DNA from: Ruminiclostridium papyrosolvens C7
Lineage (GTDB): Bacteria; Bacillota; Clostridia; Acetivibrionales; DSM-1351
Reading direction: 5' to 3'
DNA: 64,000 bases
NCBI RefSeq assembly: GCF_000421965.1
Contig: NZ_ATAY01000098.1
Location: 124,001 to 188,000 of the forward strand
The position numbers and the translations under genes were made by a program. The first letter of the stretch is position 1. Each line of letters starts with the position of its first letter. The notes under the pieces were generated by a model. It was given only the letters and a program-made list of their open reading frames with translations, made no database searches and was not told where the DNA came from. This document shows positions 16,381 to 24,612 of the stretch, piece after piece.

Positions 16381-18189
16381 CTAAAACCATCCGCTTAGCT
16401 TACCTTTTTCCAATGCTTCCAATTTCCTTACACATGCAAAAACAGAGGCATCGAATATATCAATCCTCTGTGAATCCTCAACCTTTTCATACTGTACCAT
16501 GTCATCCGTTTTCTCAATTGCCCTTACATTCTGAACACAGTATTCATATGCCTGGGAGCTGAGATAATATAAATTTCCGTCTTTTGCCTTCTGCTCTATC
16601 CGTCTGAACCCCTCGGACTTTTTATAGAAATATTGAGGCTGGTCAATAATATTGAAGTTTGCTTTCTTCATTCCAATAAAATATTCTCTACAGAATTTTC
16701 TATCATGCCCAACCTGCTTTATTTTAAAACCCATGTTTCTCATTTTTTTAAACCAGTTGACAATCTCGGCATGATTAACTGTTGCCGAATTACTCATGTC
16801 AAGCCAGCCGTCATCCTTCCAGCCAAATAGCGGAATGCTGTCTTCATCTGCCTTTTGAGCTGCCGCAACTATTGGAAACCATGCATGAGAGATTATAATA
16901 TCTATTTCCTCGGGTACTTCTATTACTTCTCCCTTTTCATTTGTGATTTTAATCATCCGCCCGGTCATATAACTTCCATATAAAGCAGCCGCCGTCAAGT
17001 CATGGAGCTTTGACAAGTCTGCACCGCCATACCATTCAATGGGCAAGTTTTTCAGAAACTCAATCTTTTTATCCAGTTTCCACTCCGGCTTGATGTTGAG
17101 CTTTGCTTCGCAAGCTGTGTCAGACTTCCTGAATTCATCAATGTTGAAATATGCTCTTAATGCGGCAGTAAATACATTTAAAGATTTGGCAAAAAAGTCT
17201 TTTCTCAACTGAGGATCGTTCATGGCTTGCAAGGAATCATTTAAAATATCGTCGGGCCGTATTGAGACTCCATATGCCGGGTTTGCCATCTCATGAATAA
17301 CCGGGTTTGTATAGTCAACATCCCCGTTTTCTTTTTCATCTGCCTTGCAAATAAAGACAAAGTACTGTTCATCGGTTACTGTCTTATCAAGAATCTTTTT
17401 ACAATACTGAAGCTTTTGATAACAGAAGCTTGTCATACTGTCTCCGGCAGTAGTAATACCTATCATCAATTTATTTGTGTATGCCTTCATTGCTTCCTTT
17501 ATAATGTTGTACTGCTTCGGTGTCTTGTATGCATGTATTTCATCAGCTATACCGATGTTACAGTTAAGAGAATCCTGACTGTCAGGGTTCGCCGCCAGTG
17601 CCTGAATAAATAAAGAACCGTCATCCAAATCCCCGCTAATGCTATGCTCCTGATTATTGTCAATAACCCGGAAGTTTTCCTTCTCTCCCATCTGTTCCAA
17701 ATTAAAATTAATGAAGTTGAAGCTTTCAAGGGATTGTTTCAAAGCAGCAGCAACAATATATACCTTGCTGCCACTTCGCCTTTCCAAAATACCAAGGGCC
17801 CATGCAAGAGCAGCGGCAAAACTTGTCTTGATATTTTTTCTGGGAATAAAAATAAACGCCTCTTTGAAGCGCCTTCTTTTAGTCCCTTTGTGGTAAAACC
17901 CTAAAATGTTATATACAATAAATTTATGAAACGGTTCCAATAAAAAAGGCGTACCCCGGAGTGGAGTGCCGTCCAACTTTTCCCCCTGCATATGTACGAA
18001 AGTGTTCTCAATCAACTCAATAACGAATTCTGCATCATCAGTTTTAAAGTCGTATAGTGGATTCTCTAAGTCCTTTAAAAACCTTTGACAGCATTGGATC
18101 TGTTCTTTACAAGCAATTTTTCTATGGCCTGTGATACTTCTGGCATACTCCATTATAATATCAAAATTGTTAACTTTAGAATCAGCCAT
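16381..18189 (-). CDS. terL: Terminase large subunit (siphophage)
   Basis: 602 residues. The ATPase half has a Walker A-like FIPRKNIKTSFAAALAWALG (about 114-133) and Walker B IGIADEIHAY (about 212-221). The C-terminal nuclease half starts near WYGGADLSKLHDLTAAALYG, with the first catalytic Asp, and ends RIDIFDASVFACVRKLEALE with another acidic residue. This is the Terminase_1/P27-associated type. It cuts and packages concatemeric DNA through the portal. It overlaps the small subunit by 8 bases. Confidence 0.93.
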   Translation of the reverse strand: MADSKVNNFDIIMEYARSITGHRKIACKEQIQCCQRFLKDLENPLYDFKTDDAEFVIELIENTFVHMQGEKLDGTPLRGTPFLLEPFHKFIVYNILGFYHKGTKRRRFKEAFIFIPRKNIKTSFAAALAWALGILERRSGSKVYIVAAALKQSLESFNFINFNLEQMGEKENFRVIDNNQEHSISGDLDDGSLFIQALAANPDSQDSLNCNIGIADEIHAYKTPKQYNIIKEAMKAYTNKLMIGITTAGDSMTSFCYQKLQYCKKILDKTVTDEQYFVFICKADEKENGDVDYTNPVIHEMANPAYGVSIRPDDILNDSLQAMNDPQLRKDFFAKSLNVFTAALRAYFNIDEFRKSDTACEAKLNIKPEWKLDKKIEFLKNLPIEWYGGADLSKLHDLTAAALYGSYMTGRMIKITNEKGEVIEVPEEIDIIISHAWFPIVAAAQKADEDSIPLFGWKDDGWLDMSNSATVNHAEIVNWFKKMRNMGFKIKQVGHDRKFCREYFIGMKKANFNIIDQPQYFYKKSEGFRRIEQKAKDGNLYYLSSQAYEYCVQNVRAIEKTDDMVQYEKVEDSQRIDIFDASVFACVRKLEALEKGKLSGWF

Positions 18190-18562
18190 TCTTACTCATC
18201 ACCTGTGTGAGCTTGCTTGTTTTTTTCTTAGCTTTCATTTCGTCGTTTATTTTTTTCAAGCCTAATGGAGTCAATCCCAAAATGCTCCTGTAGTTAACAA
18301 GGTCACTCCGTAAATTTTCAATAGCCAAGTACGTTGCTGTTTTTCTTATGTTCGTGAATCCTGAATTATTGGTGTACTCCTCCATCATCTTGCCGCCGCT
18401 GATAATGAAATCCTTGTATGCCCGATTGTAAATCTGCTGAGTCTCAGCATAAATTTTAACAGTGGCATCAAATTGCGGTTTGTAGGTATTGACTTCCTGC
18501 ATTTCTTTAATTGTGTTTTTAATGATTTTGTTAACTTCTTTTTGTTCCGGTGACATTGACAT
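18182..18562 (-). CDS. terS: Terminase small subunit, P27 type
   Basis: 126 residues, MSMSPEQKEVNKIIKNTIKE, with AYKDFIISGGKMMEEYTNNS and the characteristic LVNYRSILGLTPLGLKKIND at residues ~91-110. This last segment is the P27-family signature (LGLTP). It recognises packaging sites and is paired with the large subunit. Confidence 0.88.
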   Translation of the reverse strand: MSMSPEQKEVNKIIKNTIKEMQEVNTYKPQFDATVKIYAETQQIYNRAYKDFIISGGKMMEEYTNNSGFTNIRKTATYLAIENLRSDLVNYRSILGLTPLGLKKINDEMKAKKKTSKLTQVMSKNG

Positions 18563-18633
18563 TTTTTAATAACCCCCTTTTTTTAAAAATTCCGGTCTAT
18601 TGGAAAAGCCTCCCTATCCCCGGTGTCCCAAAA

Positions 18634-18924
18634 TTAATTATTTTTGTCCTTGGGTGGGGGGGTTCTTTTCCTCAATGCTTCTCCCTGTGGTGTCAATTTC
18701 TTGGTAAGTCTGTGATGCATTTTGTTGTGTACCCTATTTGCAAGGGATATAAGGTTCCAATCCTCCCATGCATACTCTGGATATTCATCAGCAGGCCATA
18801 TGTGATGAACCATATCAGCATCGATTCTTTTTCCATACCGTTTGCTTTCCTGACACATGTAACCGTCACGCTTTAAAATGTGTTCCCGTTTCCGTTCCCA
18901 CCGCTTGGAATTATAATCAATCAT
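18634..18924 (-). CDS. Phage HNH endonuclease
   Basis: 96 residues with the HNH core: RREHILKRDGYMCQESK-like start, DADMVHHIWPADEYPEYAWE with the His-His pair, and NLISLANRVHNKMHHRLTKK closing the fold. It lies immediately upstream of terS, where HNH proteins assist terminase cutting in HK97-like cos phages. The second zinc-binding cysteine pair of larger HNH proteins is reduced. Confidence 0.88.
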   Translation of the reverse strand: MIDYNSKRWERKREHILKRDGYMCQESKRYGKRIDADMVHHIWPADEYPEYAWEDWNLISLANRVHNKMHHRLTKKLTPQGEALRKRTPPPKDKNN

Positions 18925-19097
18925 ATTAACACCTCAACTAATTAAAATTTACATACATTATAGAAGGAAAAATTTTTTCACTTTAACATATCTACTATTC
19001 TGTTAAACTGGCATTTCCCTTGTAAAGCCTTGAATTAATGCATCTTAGGATAACATTGCAAATGAGTTTAACACATTCTCGTTATGTTAATGTCAAA
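18925..19097. other. Short noncoding gap upstream of the HNH gene
   Basis: About 170 AT-rich bases with no open reading frame. Candidate location for the late promoter or cos/pac site because it lies directly before the HNH-terminase genes, but no site could be proven. Confidence 0.3.
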
Positions 19098-19647
19098 TCA
19101 AAATAAACGAAATTTCTTCATGCTCTTATTGATGTCTTCCTGCTCTATTCCAATGTACCTTAAAGTGATTTTTTGGCTTGAATGATTGAATATTGTCATT
19201 AACAATGCTGCATCTTTGAATTGTTTATAGTGTTGATAACCAAATGTTTTTCTTAACGTGTGAGTACCGAGGTCAGGTATGTCAAATAAATTGCCAACCT
19301 CTTTCATTATCTGATATGCTCTTACCCGGCTTAAGGGAGTATTCTTACCCTGTCTACTTGGTATTAAATATTCGTTAGGGTTCTTCCCTTCACAATATTT
19401 TTTTAATTCTTTTTTTAGTCTCAGGATTTATTTCAAACTTTTTCTCTTTCTTAGTTTTCTTTTCACGAATCCTGATTACGTCTTTATTTTTAACATCACA
19501 TATCCGTAGTTTAAGAATGTCTGAAATTCTAAGTCCTGAATAAGCACCAGTGTAGAACATAATAAAATCCCTTTTATTATTCATCTTTAGGTACGAACAA
19601 ATTTGTTTGATTTTCTCAGGATCCCTTATAGGGTCAACAGTGTTCAT
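19098..19647 (-). pseudogene. Integrase-like tyrosine recombinase, split by a frameshift
   Basis: The two halves together give a catalytic domain of ~180 residues. The 5' part has GAYSGLRISDILKLR (Arg I). The 3' part has THTLRKTFGYQHYK (His-x-x-Arg) and NHSSQKITLRYIGI (His and nucleophile Tyr). The 5' half ends at a TGA after IKKIL. Reading the +1 frame gives KKYCEGKNPNEYLIPSRQG and joins perfectly to the 3' half. One extra A in the A7 run near 19400-19406 explains this. The ATG at 19647 follows AAGGTGG. Such small integrase-like genes lie near terminase in many Firmicutes phages and lack an N-terminal arm-binding domain, so this may not be the lysogeny integrase. Confidence 0.8.
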
Positions 19648-19679
19648 CTTAAACCACCTTCTTTGCATAAATACTTTTA

Positions 19680-19722
19680 GGAAAACAAAAATACCGCCCC
19701 GGCCTTCACCCCGAAACGGTAC
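19680..19722 (-). terminator. Terminator upstream of the integrase-like gene
   Basis: Minus-strand hairpin: TACCG (19717-19721 complement) with CGGTA (19692-19696 complement), plus an inner CGG/CCG pair, followed by TTTTTGTTTT. It would end transcription arriving from the 19.86-20.8 kb genes. Confidence 0.65.
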
Positions 19723-19862
19723 TTTTCAGATTACATAATAACATCATTTAATGTGACATTGCATCGACATGTTTTGGACATTAATAATCGTTTCAATATT
19801 TTTATAATAAAGAATCTTATAACTCAATTTATTCAGCCACAAATTTTCTAACCATAGTTAAT
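19723..19862. other. Short AT-rich gap
   Basis: About 140 bases between the terminator and the next minus-strand reading frame; nothing recognisable apart from AT-rich sequence that may hold 3' untranslated RNA. Confidence 0.3.
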
Positions 19863-20101
19863 TTAATACATACATAATGCTTTATACATTCGAGCTTCTG
19901 ATTTTTCACTAATTTCGTGATAATTTTCGCTGACATCCCCATATCTATCATTTTCAAAGCAATAATGGCGAAACTCATCAAAAAAGTGTTCTATATCCAT
20001 AGTAATCCCTTCTATAAAGCACCCATACTCTACTAATTCATTTAAAGCACATTTATCAGCAGGATCCAATAAATATCTTTCATTAAAAGGGTGTTTTTTT
20101 C
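19863..20101 (-). pseudogene. Reading frame continuing the upstream gene after an in-frame amber codon
   Basis: Directly after the TAG (20102-20104) that ends the upstream gene, the same frame stays open for ~79 codons: EKKHPFNERYLLDPADKCAL and on to EKSEARMYKALCMY. No ATG or good ribosome-binding site precedes it; the only possible start is a TTG at 20069. It could be a separate small gene, the severed C-terminus of a longer protein, or a readthrough extension. The sequence itself is not recognised. Confidence 0.4.
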
Positions 20102-20785
20102 CTATTTATTTTTGAGAAATAACTCATAAATATAATTTATATTATTTTGATTTGTTTTGACTAAATTACATTTATTATTCTCGTAACTATTTTTTAGCAT
20201 TATAGAATGGAAATTGGTAAGCTGATAACATTGCATCAAATCATCTTCTAAAAATTCTTGAGGGTTAATAATATCCTTATTTTTCATAAAAAACTCATTT
20301 AACGGCATAGAGTATGAACTATATTCCCTTAAAAATTTCAATGTTTCAAAATGTTCGCGAGCATTGAAGGAAATTATCGGTTTTTTCCCTATAGCAAAAT
20401 TGGAAGAAAAACAGTTTATAACTTTAGAATGATTAATATTAATAAGCTTTTCTACAGTTTCTTTATCATCTAAGTATAATGTAGACAGCATTGCATGAAA
20501 TAAAGAATAGTAACTTAAAAAATAATATGCAGAATAAATACCATTTTGAAATGCAAATTGTGCTTCTGTAAAAAAAGTAGATGACGTTGCTATTTCCTTT
20601 AATGATTTTCTTGTCCTAATAGTCCACTCTATCAATTTATTTTCATCACAAGATTTGAATATTTTACTATATCTACTCATCCAATTATTATAGTATTTTG
20701 TCTGCTCTTTTTCGTCAGGTATATTCTTATTTAATAATTCAAAATTTGCAACTAACCCATCTGGAATATGTATTTCAAAAGCCAT
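20102..20785 (-). CDS. Hypothetical AT-rich cargo gene
   Basis: The 227-residue protein starts at the ATG at 20785 (MAFEIHIPDGLVANFELLNK), 6 bases after GCGGAGG; an upstream ATG lacks a site. It is mostly helical (QFAFQNGIYSAYYFLSYYSL, then FHAMLSTLYLDD), loosely like HEPN-type helical proteins but without a visible R-x4-6-H motif, so no function is claimed. It is flanked by terminators on both sides (20869-20906 and 19692-19721). Its lower GC than neighbouring late genes suggests a separately transcribed cargo (moron) unit. Confidence 0.6.
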   Translation of the reverse strand: MAFEIHIPDGLVANFELLNKNIPDEKEQTKYYNNWMSRYSKIFKSCDENKLIEWTIRTRKSLKEIATSSTFFTEAQFAFQNGIYSAYYFLSYYSLFHAMLSTLYLDDKETVEKLININHSKVINCFSSNFAIGKKPIISFNAREHFETLKFLREYSSYSMPLNEFFMKNKDIINPQEFLEDDLMQCYQLTNFHSIMLKNSYENNKCNLVKTNQNNINYIYELFLKNK

Positions 20786-20867
20786 AATTACCTCCGCTAA
20801 TACAATTATATGCATTATATTAACATATATTTCAAATAATTAAATAATTTTACTTCAATTTCACAGA

Positions 20868-20907
20868 AAAAATATCGCTCAATTTTCAACAGAGAGCGAT
20901 ATTTTTA
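20868..20907. terminator. Bidirectional terminator after the sigma-like regulator
   Basis: Stem AAAATATCGCTC (20869-20880) pairs with GAGCGATATTTTT (from 20894), flanked by A- and T-runs on each side, 34 bases beyond the regulator stop codon. Confidence 0.78.
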
Positions 20908-20940
20908 TCAAAGATATTATACTAAAATTTTATATTTCAC

Positions 20941-21477
20941 TTATGCATCCAGCTTCAACCCATCCACACCGAATATCAAAACCGATAATTCTTCAATAGC
21001 TTCTTTTCTGTCCCTTTCAATAGTCTTTGTACTGCAATACAGCTCTTCGGCCATCTGACTGTATGTCTTTTTGTCAATATACAGACCCACAAGCACCCTG
21101 TATTTTCTCTCCTTCTCCGGCTCCGATTTTGTTATGTACTTGTAGTACCCGAGGATCCTTTTAATGTGGTTAACAATAAGAAAGGTTCTTTCTCTTGTCC
21201 TCATAATTGAACGGACATAAACTTCGTCCTCATCGTCCTCCACCTCATCCAGAATGTCAATTGCATTAGCCTGCTTCAGCTGTTTGCTGGTGTACAGTGC
21301 CGTGTTGCAGTGTGCCACAAATTTGTTGTAGTTCTTTAGCAGTAAATCAGTATTCCTTAGCCTCCTATCAAACCGTGATTTCCTTTTTTCCTCCTTCTCC
21401 TTGCTGATCCTGTCCAGAGCTTCCCTGACTCCGGCTTGTACCCCAATCTGAATAATCTTGTCAATTGAAAATTCCAC
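20941..21477 (-). CDS. Sigma-70 region-4-like phage late regulator (ArpU/Xpf type)
   Basis: About 178 residues from a GTG at 21477 (VEFSIDKIIQIGVQAGVREA), preceded by GGGAG at 5-base spacing. An upstream ATG at 21567 sits in terminator-like sequence without a ribosome-binding site. The C-terminal half carries a sigma-type HTH: RVLVGLYIDKKTYSQMAEEL, then YCSTKTIERDRKEAIEELSV. Proteins of this type upstream of HNH/terminase activate phage late transcription. Position, followed by the late genes on the same strand, supports that role. Confidence 0.72.
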   Translation of the reverse strand: MEFSIDKIIQIGVQAGVREALDRISKEKEEKRKSRFDRRLRNTDLLLKNYNKFVAHCNTALYTSKQLKQANAIDILDEVEDDEDEVYVRSIMRTRERTFLIVNHIKRILGYYKYITKSEPEKERKYRVLVGLYIDKKTYSQMAEELYCSTKTIERDRKEAIEELSVLIFGVDGLKLDA

Positions 21478-21576
21478 TCCATCTCCCGCCTTTCTCTCTT
21501 TGAACTTGTTTTCTACTGCATCTGTGTTATAATAAAAGTGAACATTTGTTTGGGCGAGAGAGCCCATTTTTTTTGC

Positions 21577-21613
21577 ACAAAAAACCGCACTTCTTAAAAA
21601 ATGAATGTGCGGT
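21577..21613 (-). terminator. Terminator after the DUF2691-like gene
   Basis: Minus-strand hairpin ACCGCAC (21607-21613 complement) / GTGCGGT (21584-21590 complement) followed by TTTTTTG. Confidence 0.75.
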
Positions 21614-21661
21614 CGTGACTATTTTACTCTTATAAATTATATAAAATACCAAAACTTCTTC

Positions 21662-22135
21662 CTACTCAATTCTAAATCTATTGGCCAGTAACTCCGTTTC
21701 ACTAATATACTTAACATTCTCGTATCCCATTTTCAGAGTGTAATTGTACATTTTCCCCAACAATTGTTTGTCTTTGCACCAAAGGATAACCCCCGAGCAA
21801 TCGTATACACATAGTGCCATTTGGCAATCACTTTGTAGGAACTCTTGATAATTTGTAATATCTTCAACAGCTCCCTCTTCATTGAAAGCCTTAAGCGTAG
21901 CAAATACCATGTAATAAGTATTGTCTTTTGCCCTATTATATAAAATATCTCCGGATATAATTCGTTCTTCAGCCTTAAATAAGAATTCGTTTGTAAATTC
22001 ACCATCTTCAAGCAAGTGTATCTCATCCCGGCTAAGTAACCACATGAAATTCTGGGCTTCCAAAGGCTCTAGTAGGTCAGATAAGTAATGCCCATAACCG
22101 TTAGTTATTTCAAAACATATCCCCATGTTTCTCAA
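21662..22135 (-). CDS. DUF2691-like protein
   Basis: About 157 residues. The start NMGICFEITNGYGHYLSDLL, with EPLEAQNFMWLLSRDEIHLL and DITNYQEFLQSDCQMALCVY, matches my memory of the DUF2691 family of Firmicutes, whose function is unknown. The likely start is a TTG at 22135, eight bases after GGAGG; the ATG seven codons on lacks a site. It is the last siphophage gene before the Mu-like insertion, whose target duplication lies about 100 bases upstream of this start. Confidence 0.6.
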   Translation of the reverse strand: MRNMGICFEITNGYGHYLSDLLEPLEAQNFMWLLSRDEIHLLEDGEFTNEFLFKAEERIISGDILYNRAKDNTYYMVFATLKAFNEEGAVEDITNYQEFLQSDCQMALCVYDCSGVILWCKDKQLLGKMYNYTLKMGYENVKYISETELLANRFRIE

Positions 22136-22237
22136 TAAGGTATCCTCCAAATATAATTTTAACTTTTTTCATTTGTCCGACTCATATATAATAATACATT
22201 TTAATAATTCCAATATATACTATATGTTAGACTTACT

Positions 22238-22242
22238 CAAGT
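22238..22242. repeat. Target-site duplication CAAGT (left copy)
   Basis: CAAGT at 22238-22242 directly abuts the TGTA end of the Mu-like prophage; the same five bases follow its other end at 52901-52905. A 5-bp duplication is the hallmark of MuA-type transposition. Confidence 0.82.
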
Positions 22243-22294
22243 TGTAGCCGCTCAAAATTTTTGGCACAAATTCTCAAAATATTTGGCAAAAATT
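22243..22294 (+). repeat. Mu-like right end with two tandem 22-bp transposase-site-like repeats
   Basis: After TGTAGCCG, CTCAAAATTTTTGGCACAAA (from 22251) is repeated 22 bases on as CTCAAAATATTTGGCAAAAA (from 22273), followed by ATT each time. Tandem 22-bp units at the right end mirror the R1-R2 MuA binding sites of Mu. That they bind the transposase is inference. Confidence 0.65.
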
Positions 22295-22309
22295 TTATTG
22301 TTTCTTTGA

Positions 22310-22354
22310 AATAATTCCTAGAGAATATTTTTATTATATACTCTAGGAATTATT
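22310..22354 (-). terminator. Long perfect inverted repeat at the end of the Mu-like late operon
   Basis: AATAATTCCTAGAG (22310-22323) and CTCTAGGAATTATT (22341-22354) are a perfect 14-bp inverted repeat with a 17-base AT loop. It lies 24 bases past the last late gene and 67 bases inside the prophage end. It probably stops late transcription before the siphophage genes; a protein-binding role is also possible. Confidence 0.6.
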
Positions 22355-22377
22355 TAATCTAGGTCGTTTTTTTATCC

Positions 22378-22737
22378 TTATCCAACTACTAGAATAATCT
22401 CGCCATTTGATAATTTACTTTTTGTTACTGTACCTCCACCGCCTCCAGATATGCTTATACGATTATCTATATTATCAACAAAAGTACAATTTGCGTTATA
22501 AGAGGTTGACCCTCTACCACCACCACCAGAATTATTAACATCATTTTTTATGATTTTACTCTCATTGCACGTACAGGTCTTACGTTTACGATTATATATA
22601 CAATAATCAAATAACCCTACACCACCACCCTCGGACAATTTATGCCAATAGGGACATTTAATAATATTACTATATTCTTTTTTATATCTTATTTTCTTTA
22701 TAAAACGTTGAAATTTAATGCATAGTGATTTTAACAT
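22378..22737 (-). CDS. Hypothetical last gene of the Mu-like late operon
   Basis: The 119-residue protein starts at the ATG at 22737 (MLKSLCIKFQRFIKKIRYKK); AAGGAGG lies 11 bases upstream. The N-terminus is very basic. Later come Cys pairs (CPYWHKL, RKRKTCTCNESK) and three Gly runs (GGGVGLF, SGGGGRGS, SGGGGGTVT). No family is recognised. Position after the fibre cassette suggests a fibre-linked or cargo function. Confidence 0.5.
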   Translation of the reverse strand: MLKSLCIKFQRFIKKIRYKKEYSNIIKCPYWHKLSEGGGVGLFDYCIYNRKRKTCTCNESKIIKNDVNNSGGGGRGSTSYNANCTFVDNIDNRISISGGGGGTVTKSKLSNGEIILVVG

Positions 22738-22753
22738 AAGTTCAGTAACCTCC

Positions 22754-22870
22754 TTAACCAATTATTTTGGATTTTTCCTCGGCGGTTATCCATCCCTTTG
22801 ATACTGCAATGCCCAGTTGTTCTGCTGTTAGTTTTCCTATATTATATAAATAATGTAATCTTTCAAACAT
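22754..22870 (-). CDS. XkdX-family small protein (Mu-like prophage copy)
   Basis: 38 residues, MFERLHYLYNIGKLTAEQLG then IAVSKGWITAEEKSKIIG. It matches the siphophage copy at 4714-4830 in length and in the last 17 residues, differing mainly at residues 6-20. Follows the fibre and XkdW-like genes in the same order. Ribosome-binding site AGGAGG upstream. Confidence 0.8.
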   Translation of the reverse strand: MFERLHYLYNIGKLTAEQLGIAVSKGWITAEEKSKIIG

Positions 22871-22883
22871 ATCTTTATACCTC

Positions 22884-23171
22884 CTATAAATTTGATGTGA
22901 TTAGAGTGTCAATTTGTGCCTGCATATTAAGATTGTCCAAGATTAAAGTGTCAACCATTTTCTGTAGTTTTTCAATTTCTGTTTTCTCTGCGATAAGTTT
23001 TACTCCGTCTCTATAAAAATAACCATCTTGGTATGTATCACCAATACTGACAGGAACTGTACCACAAATAACCGCACCAATACTGTATGCAAAGGATTGG
23101 TCAGCTATTATTATATTTTCTACTGTCGTTTTATCCTCCGCCAATATTGCACATCTTAAAGCTAAATCCAT
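22884..23171 (-). CDS. XkdW-like fibre-associated protein (Mu-like prophage copy)
   Basis: 95 residues. The start MDLALRCAILAEDKTTVENI is more divergent than the end. The coiled-coil end EKTEIEKLQKMVDTLILDNL continues identically to the siphophage homologue at 4834-5127 (NMQAQIDTLITSNL). Only the last residues differ, through loss of a C-terminal QEV. Position after the fibre suggests a shared role in fibre assembly or attachment. Confidence 0.65.
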   Translation of the reverse strand: MDLALRCAILAEDKTTVENIIIADQSFAYSIGAVICGTVPVSIGDTYQDGYFYRDGVKLIAEKTEIEKLQKMVDTLILDNLNMQAQIDTLITSNL

Positions 23172-23172
23172 A

Positions 23173-24609
23173 TCAATACCCCCAACGTATAATTACTATC
23201 CCACTACCACCAGTACCGCCATTTCCTCGAGGACTGCCATATCCTCCGCCACCACCGCCTCCGCCATAACCGCCGCCGCCCGGCCCACCACTAGACATTA
23301 CCAAACCTACAGTTCCAAGACCGCCCTCTGAACCTGAACCAGTTATAAACGCTGAAGCTCCCGGAGCATTACCAGAACCTCCACCAGAATAATTACTTCC
23401 AGAAGTATTTCCGCCGCCTCCGCCAGCACCGCCTCCGGCATGTATACGACCAAAGAAATCCGTTGTAGGTGTTCCTTGTCCTGAACCGTTTACACCTGCT
23501 CCTGAATTACCCCCGGAAGAATAGATAGGATTAATGCCGTTACCTCCATTTGAACCCGCTACCCCGTTGTATGACCAAGTGGTACTTGACAAAATATTCC
23601 CTCCTCCTCCGGCAGAACCGCCATTTGCTCCATTACTAGAAGTTGCACCATTACCACCCGAAGCTGAAGTCAATCCAGTATAAGTACTTGACCCACCAGA
23701 TGAACCAGAAGCACCTCCTGCACCTACGTAAATGGCTATAGGCGTTGAGGGTTTTACCTTAAAGAAAGTTTTGGTGTAACCACCACCACCGCCGCCACCG
23801 CCTGTGTAGGTGCTACCTGAACTGCTACCACCTCCACCGCCACCTACTAGAAATACGTCAACTGTTTGTGGAAGTCTATCAATGAAAGAAAGAGTGCCTG
23901 AAGAATAACATTCTATATAACCTTTTGTAGCTGTTTCTGCAACGATTTTACATGAACCTGTATAATTAACTTCCAGAGGTTTACCACCACTACCACTACG
24001 AATAAAAAAATTACTACCTACCCTCACAAAACTATAAGGTTTATTAGCTTTCATTACTCCCGTTGTTAATCGTGCACCCTCAGCATCTAAAAGTGGTGTA
24101 GCACCTAAACCGCAAATGTCCAATGTTGGTGATTCACCGCAATCAACATTTGGTATTATTGTTATTGGTAAGCCGTCTTCATATGCTGTTAAGGGGGGAG
24201 TAAGCGTTACTTTATAGTTGGTTGGTGTACTATCACTATCTACTCTACCGCTATAGGGTTGCCTGACATAATCCAACTTATGTGTATCAAGGTCAGTTTG
24301 GTTGGCCTTTGTTCCTATTAGGTTAGTGATAGTAGTTGCAAAGTTTGGGTCAGCTCCCAGAGCATCTGACAGCTCATTTAAAGTGTCGAGAGCAGCCGGA
24401 GCTGATGCAATAAGTTCAGCAATTTTGTCATCTGTATACTGCTTTAAAACTGATTGTGTATTGCTTGCAAGGTTTTGAGCATCCTCAATTCCTTGCTCTA
24501 TATTGTTCATTTTCTCTGCGGTGAACCTAGTCCCTTGCTGTAAAACTTGACCGCTTTCAGGGTCAACAATATGGTCTATCCAAGTAGTTTTTTGGTATAC
24601 TTCAGCCAT
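23173..24609 (-). CDS. Mu-like tail fibre with C-terminal glycine-rich adhesin domain
   Basis: 478 residues. The N-terminal ~115 (MAEVYQKTTWIDHIVDPESG; EKMNNIEQGIEDAQNLASNT) differ completely from the siphophage fibre and are a myophage-type attachment domain with a coiled coil. From DYVRQPYSGRVDSDSTPTNY to the end the two proteins align throughout, ending in the same Gly-rich sandwich and GGTGGSGIVIIRWGY. This is a domain swap: different anchors, same receptor-binding tip. It is encoded after the baseplate genes. Confidence 0.82.
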   Translation of the reverse strand: MAEVYQKTTWIDHIVDPESGQVLQQGTRFTAEKMNNIEQGIEDAQNLASNTQSVLKQYTDDKIAELIASAPAALDTLNELSDALGADPNFATTITNLIGTKANQTDLDTHKLDYVRQPYSGRVDSDSTPTNYKVTLTPPLTAYEDGLPITIIPNVDCGESPTLDICGLGATPLLDAEGARLTTGVMKANKPYSFVRVGSNFFIRSGSGGKPLEVNYTGSCKIVAETATKGYIECYSSGTLSFIDRLPQTVDVFLVGGGGGGSSSGSTYTGGGGGGGGYTKTFFKVKPSTPIAIYVGAGGASGSSGGSSTYTGLTSASGGNGATSSNGANGGSAGGGGNILSSTTWSYNGVAGSNGGNGINPIYSSGGNSGAGVNGSGQGTPTTDFFGRIHAGGGAGGGGGNTSGSNYSGGGSGNAPGASAFITGSGSEGGLGTVGLVMSSGGPGGGGYGGGGGGGGYGSPRGNGGTGGSGIVIIRWGY

Positions 24610-24612
24610 CTG

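Noticed and set aside
19390-19410. Programmed frameshift at A7 in the integrase-like gene
   Set aside because: The shift needed is +1, whereas an A7 heptamer favours -1, and the -1 frame soon stops; an indel is simpler, though transcriptional slippage is not excluded.
22378-24609. Invertible tail-fibre segment as in Mu
   Set aside because: No DNA invertase gene and no inverted repeats flanking the fibre; only one fibre gene in this prophage.
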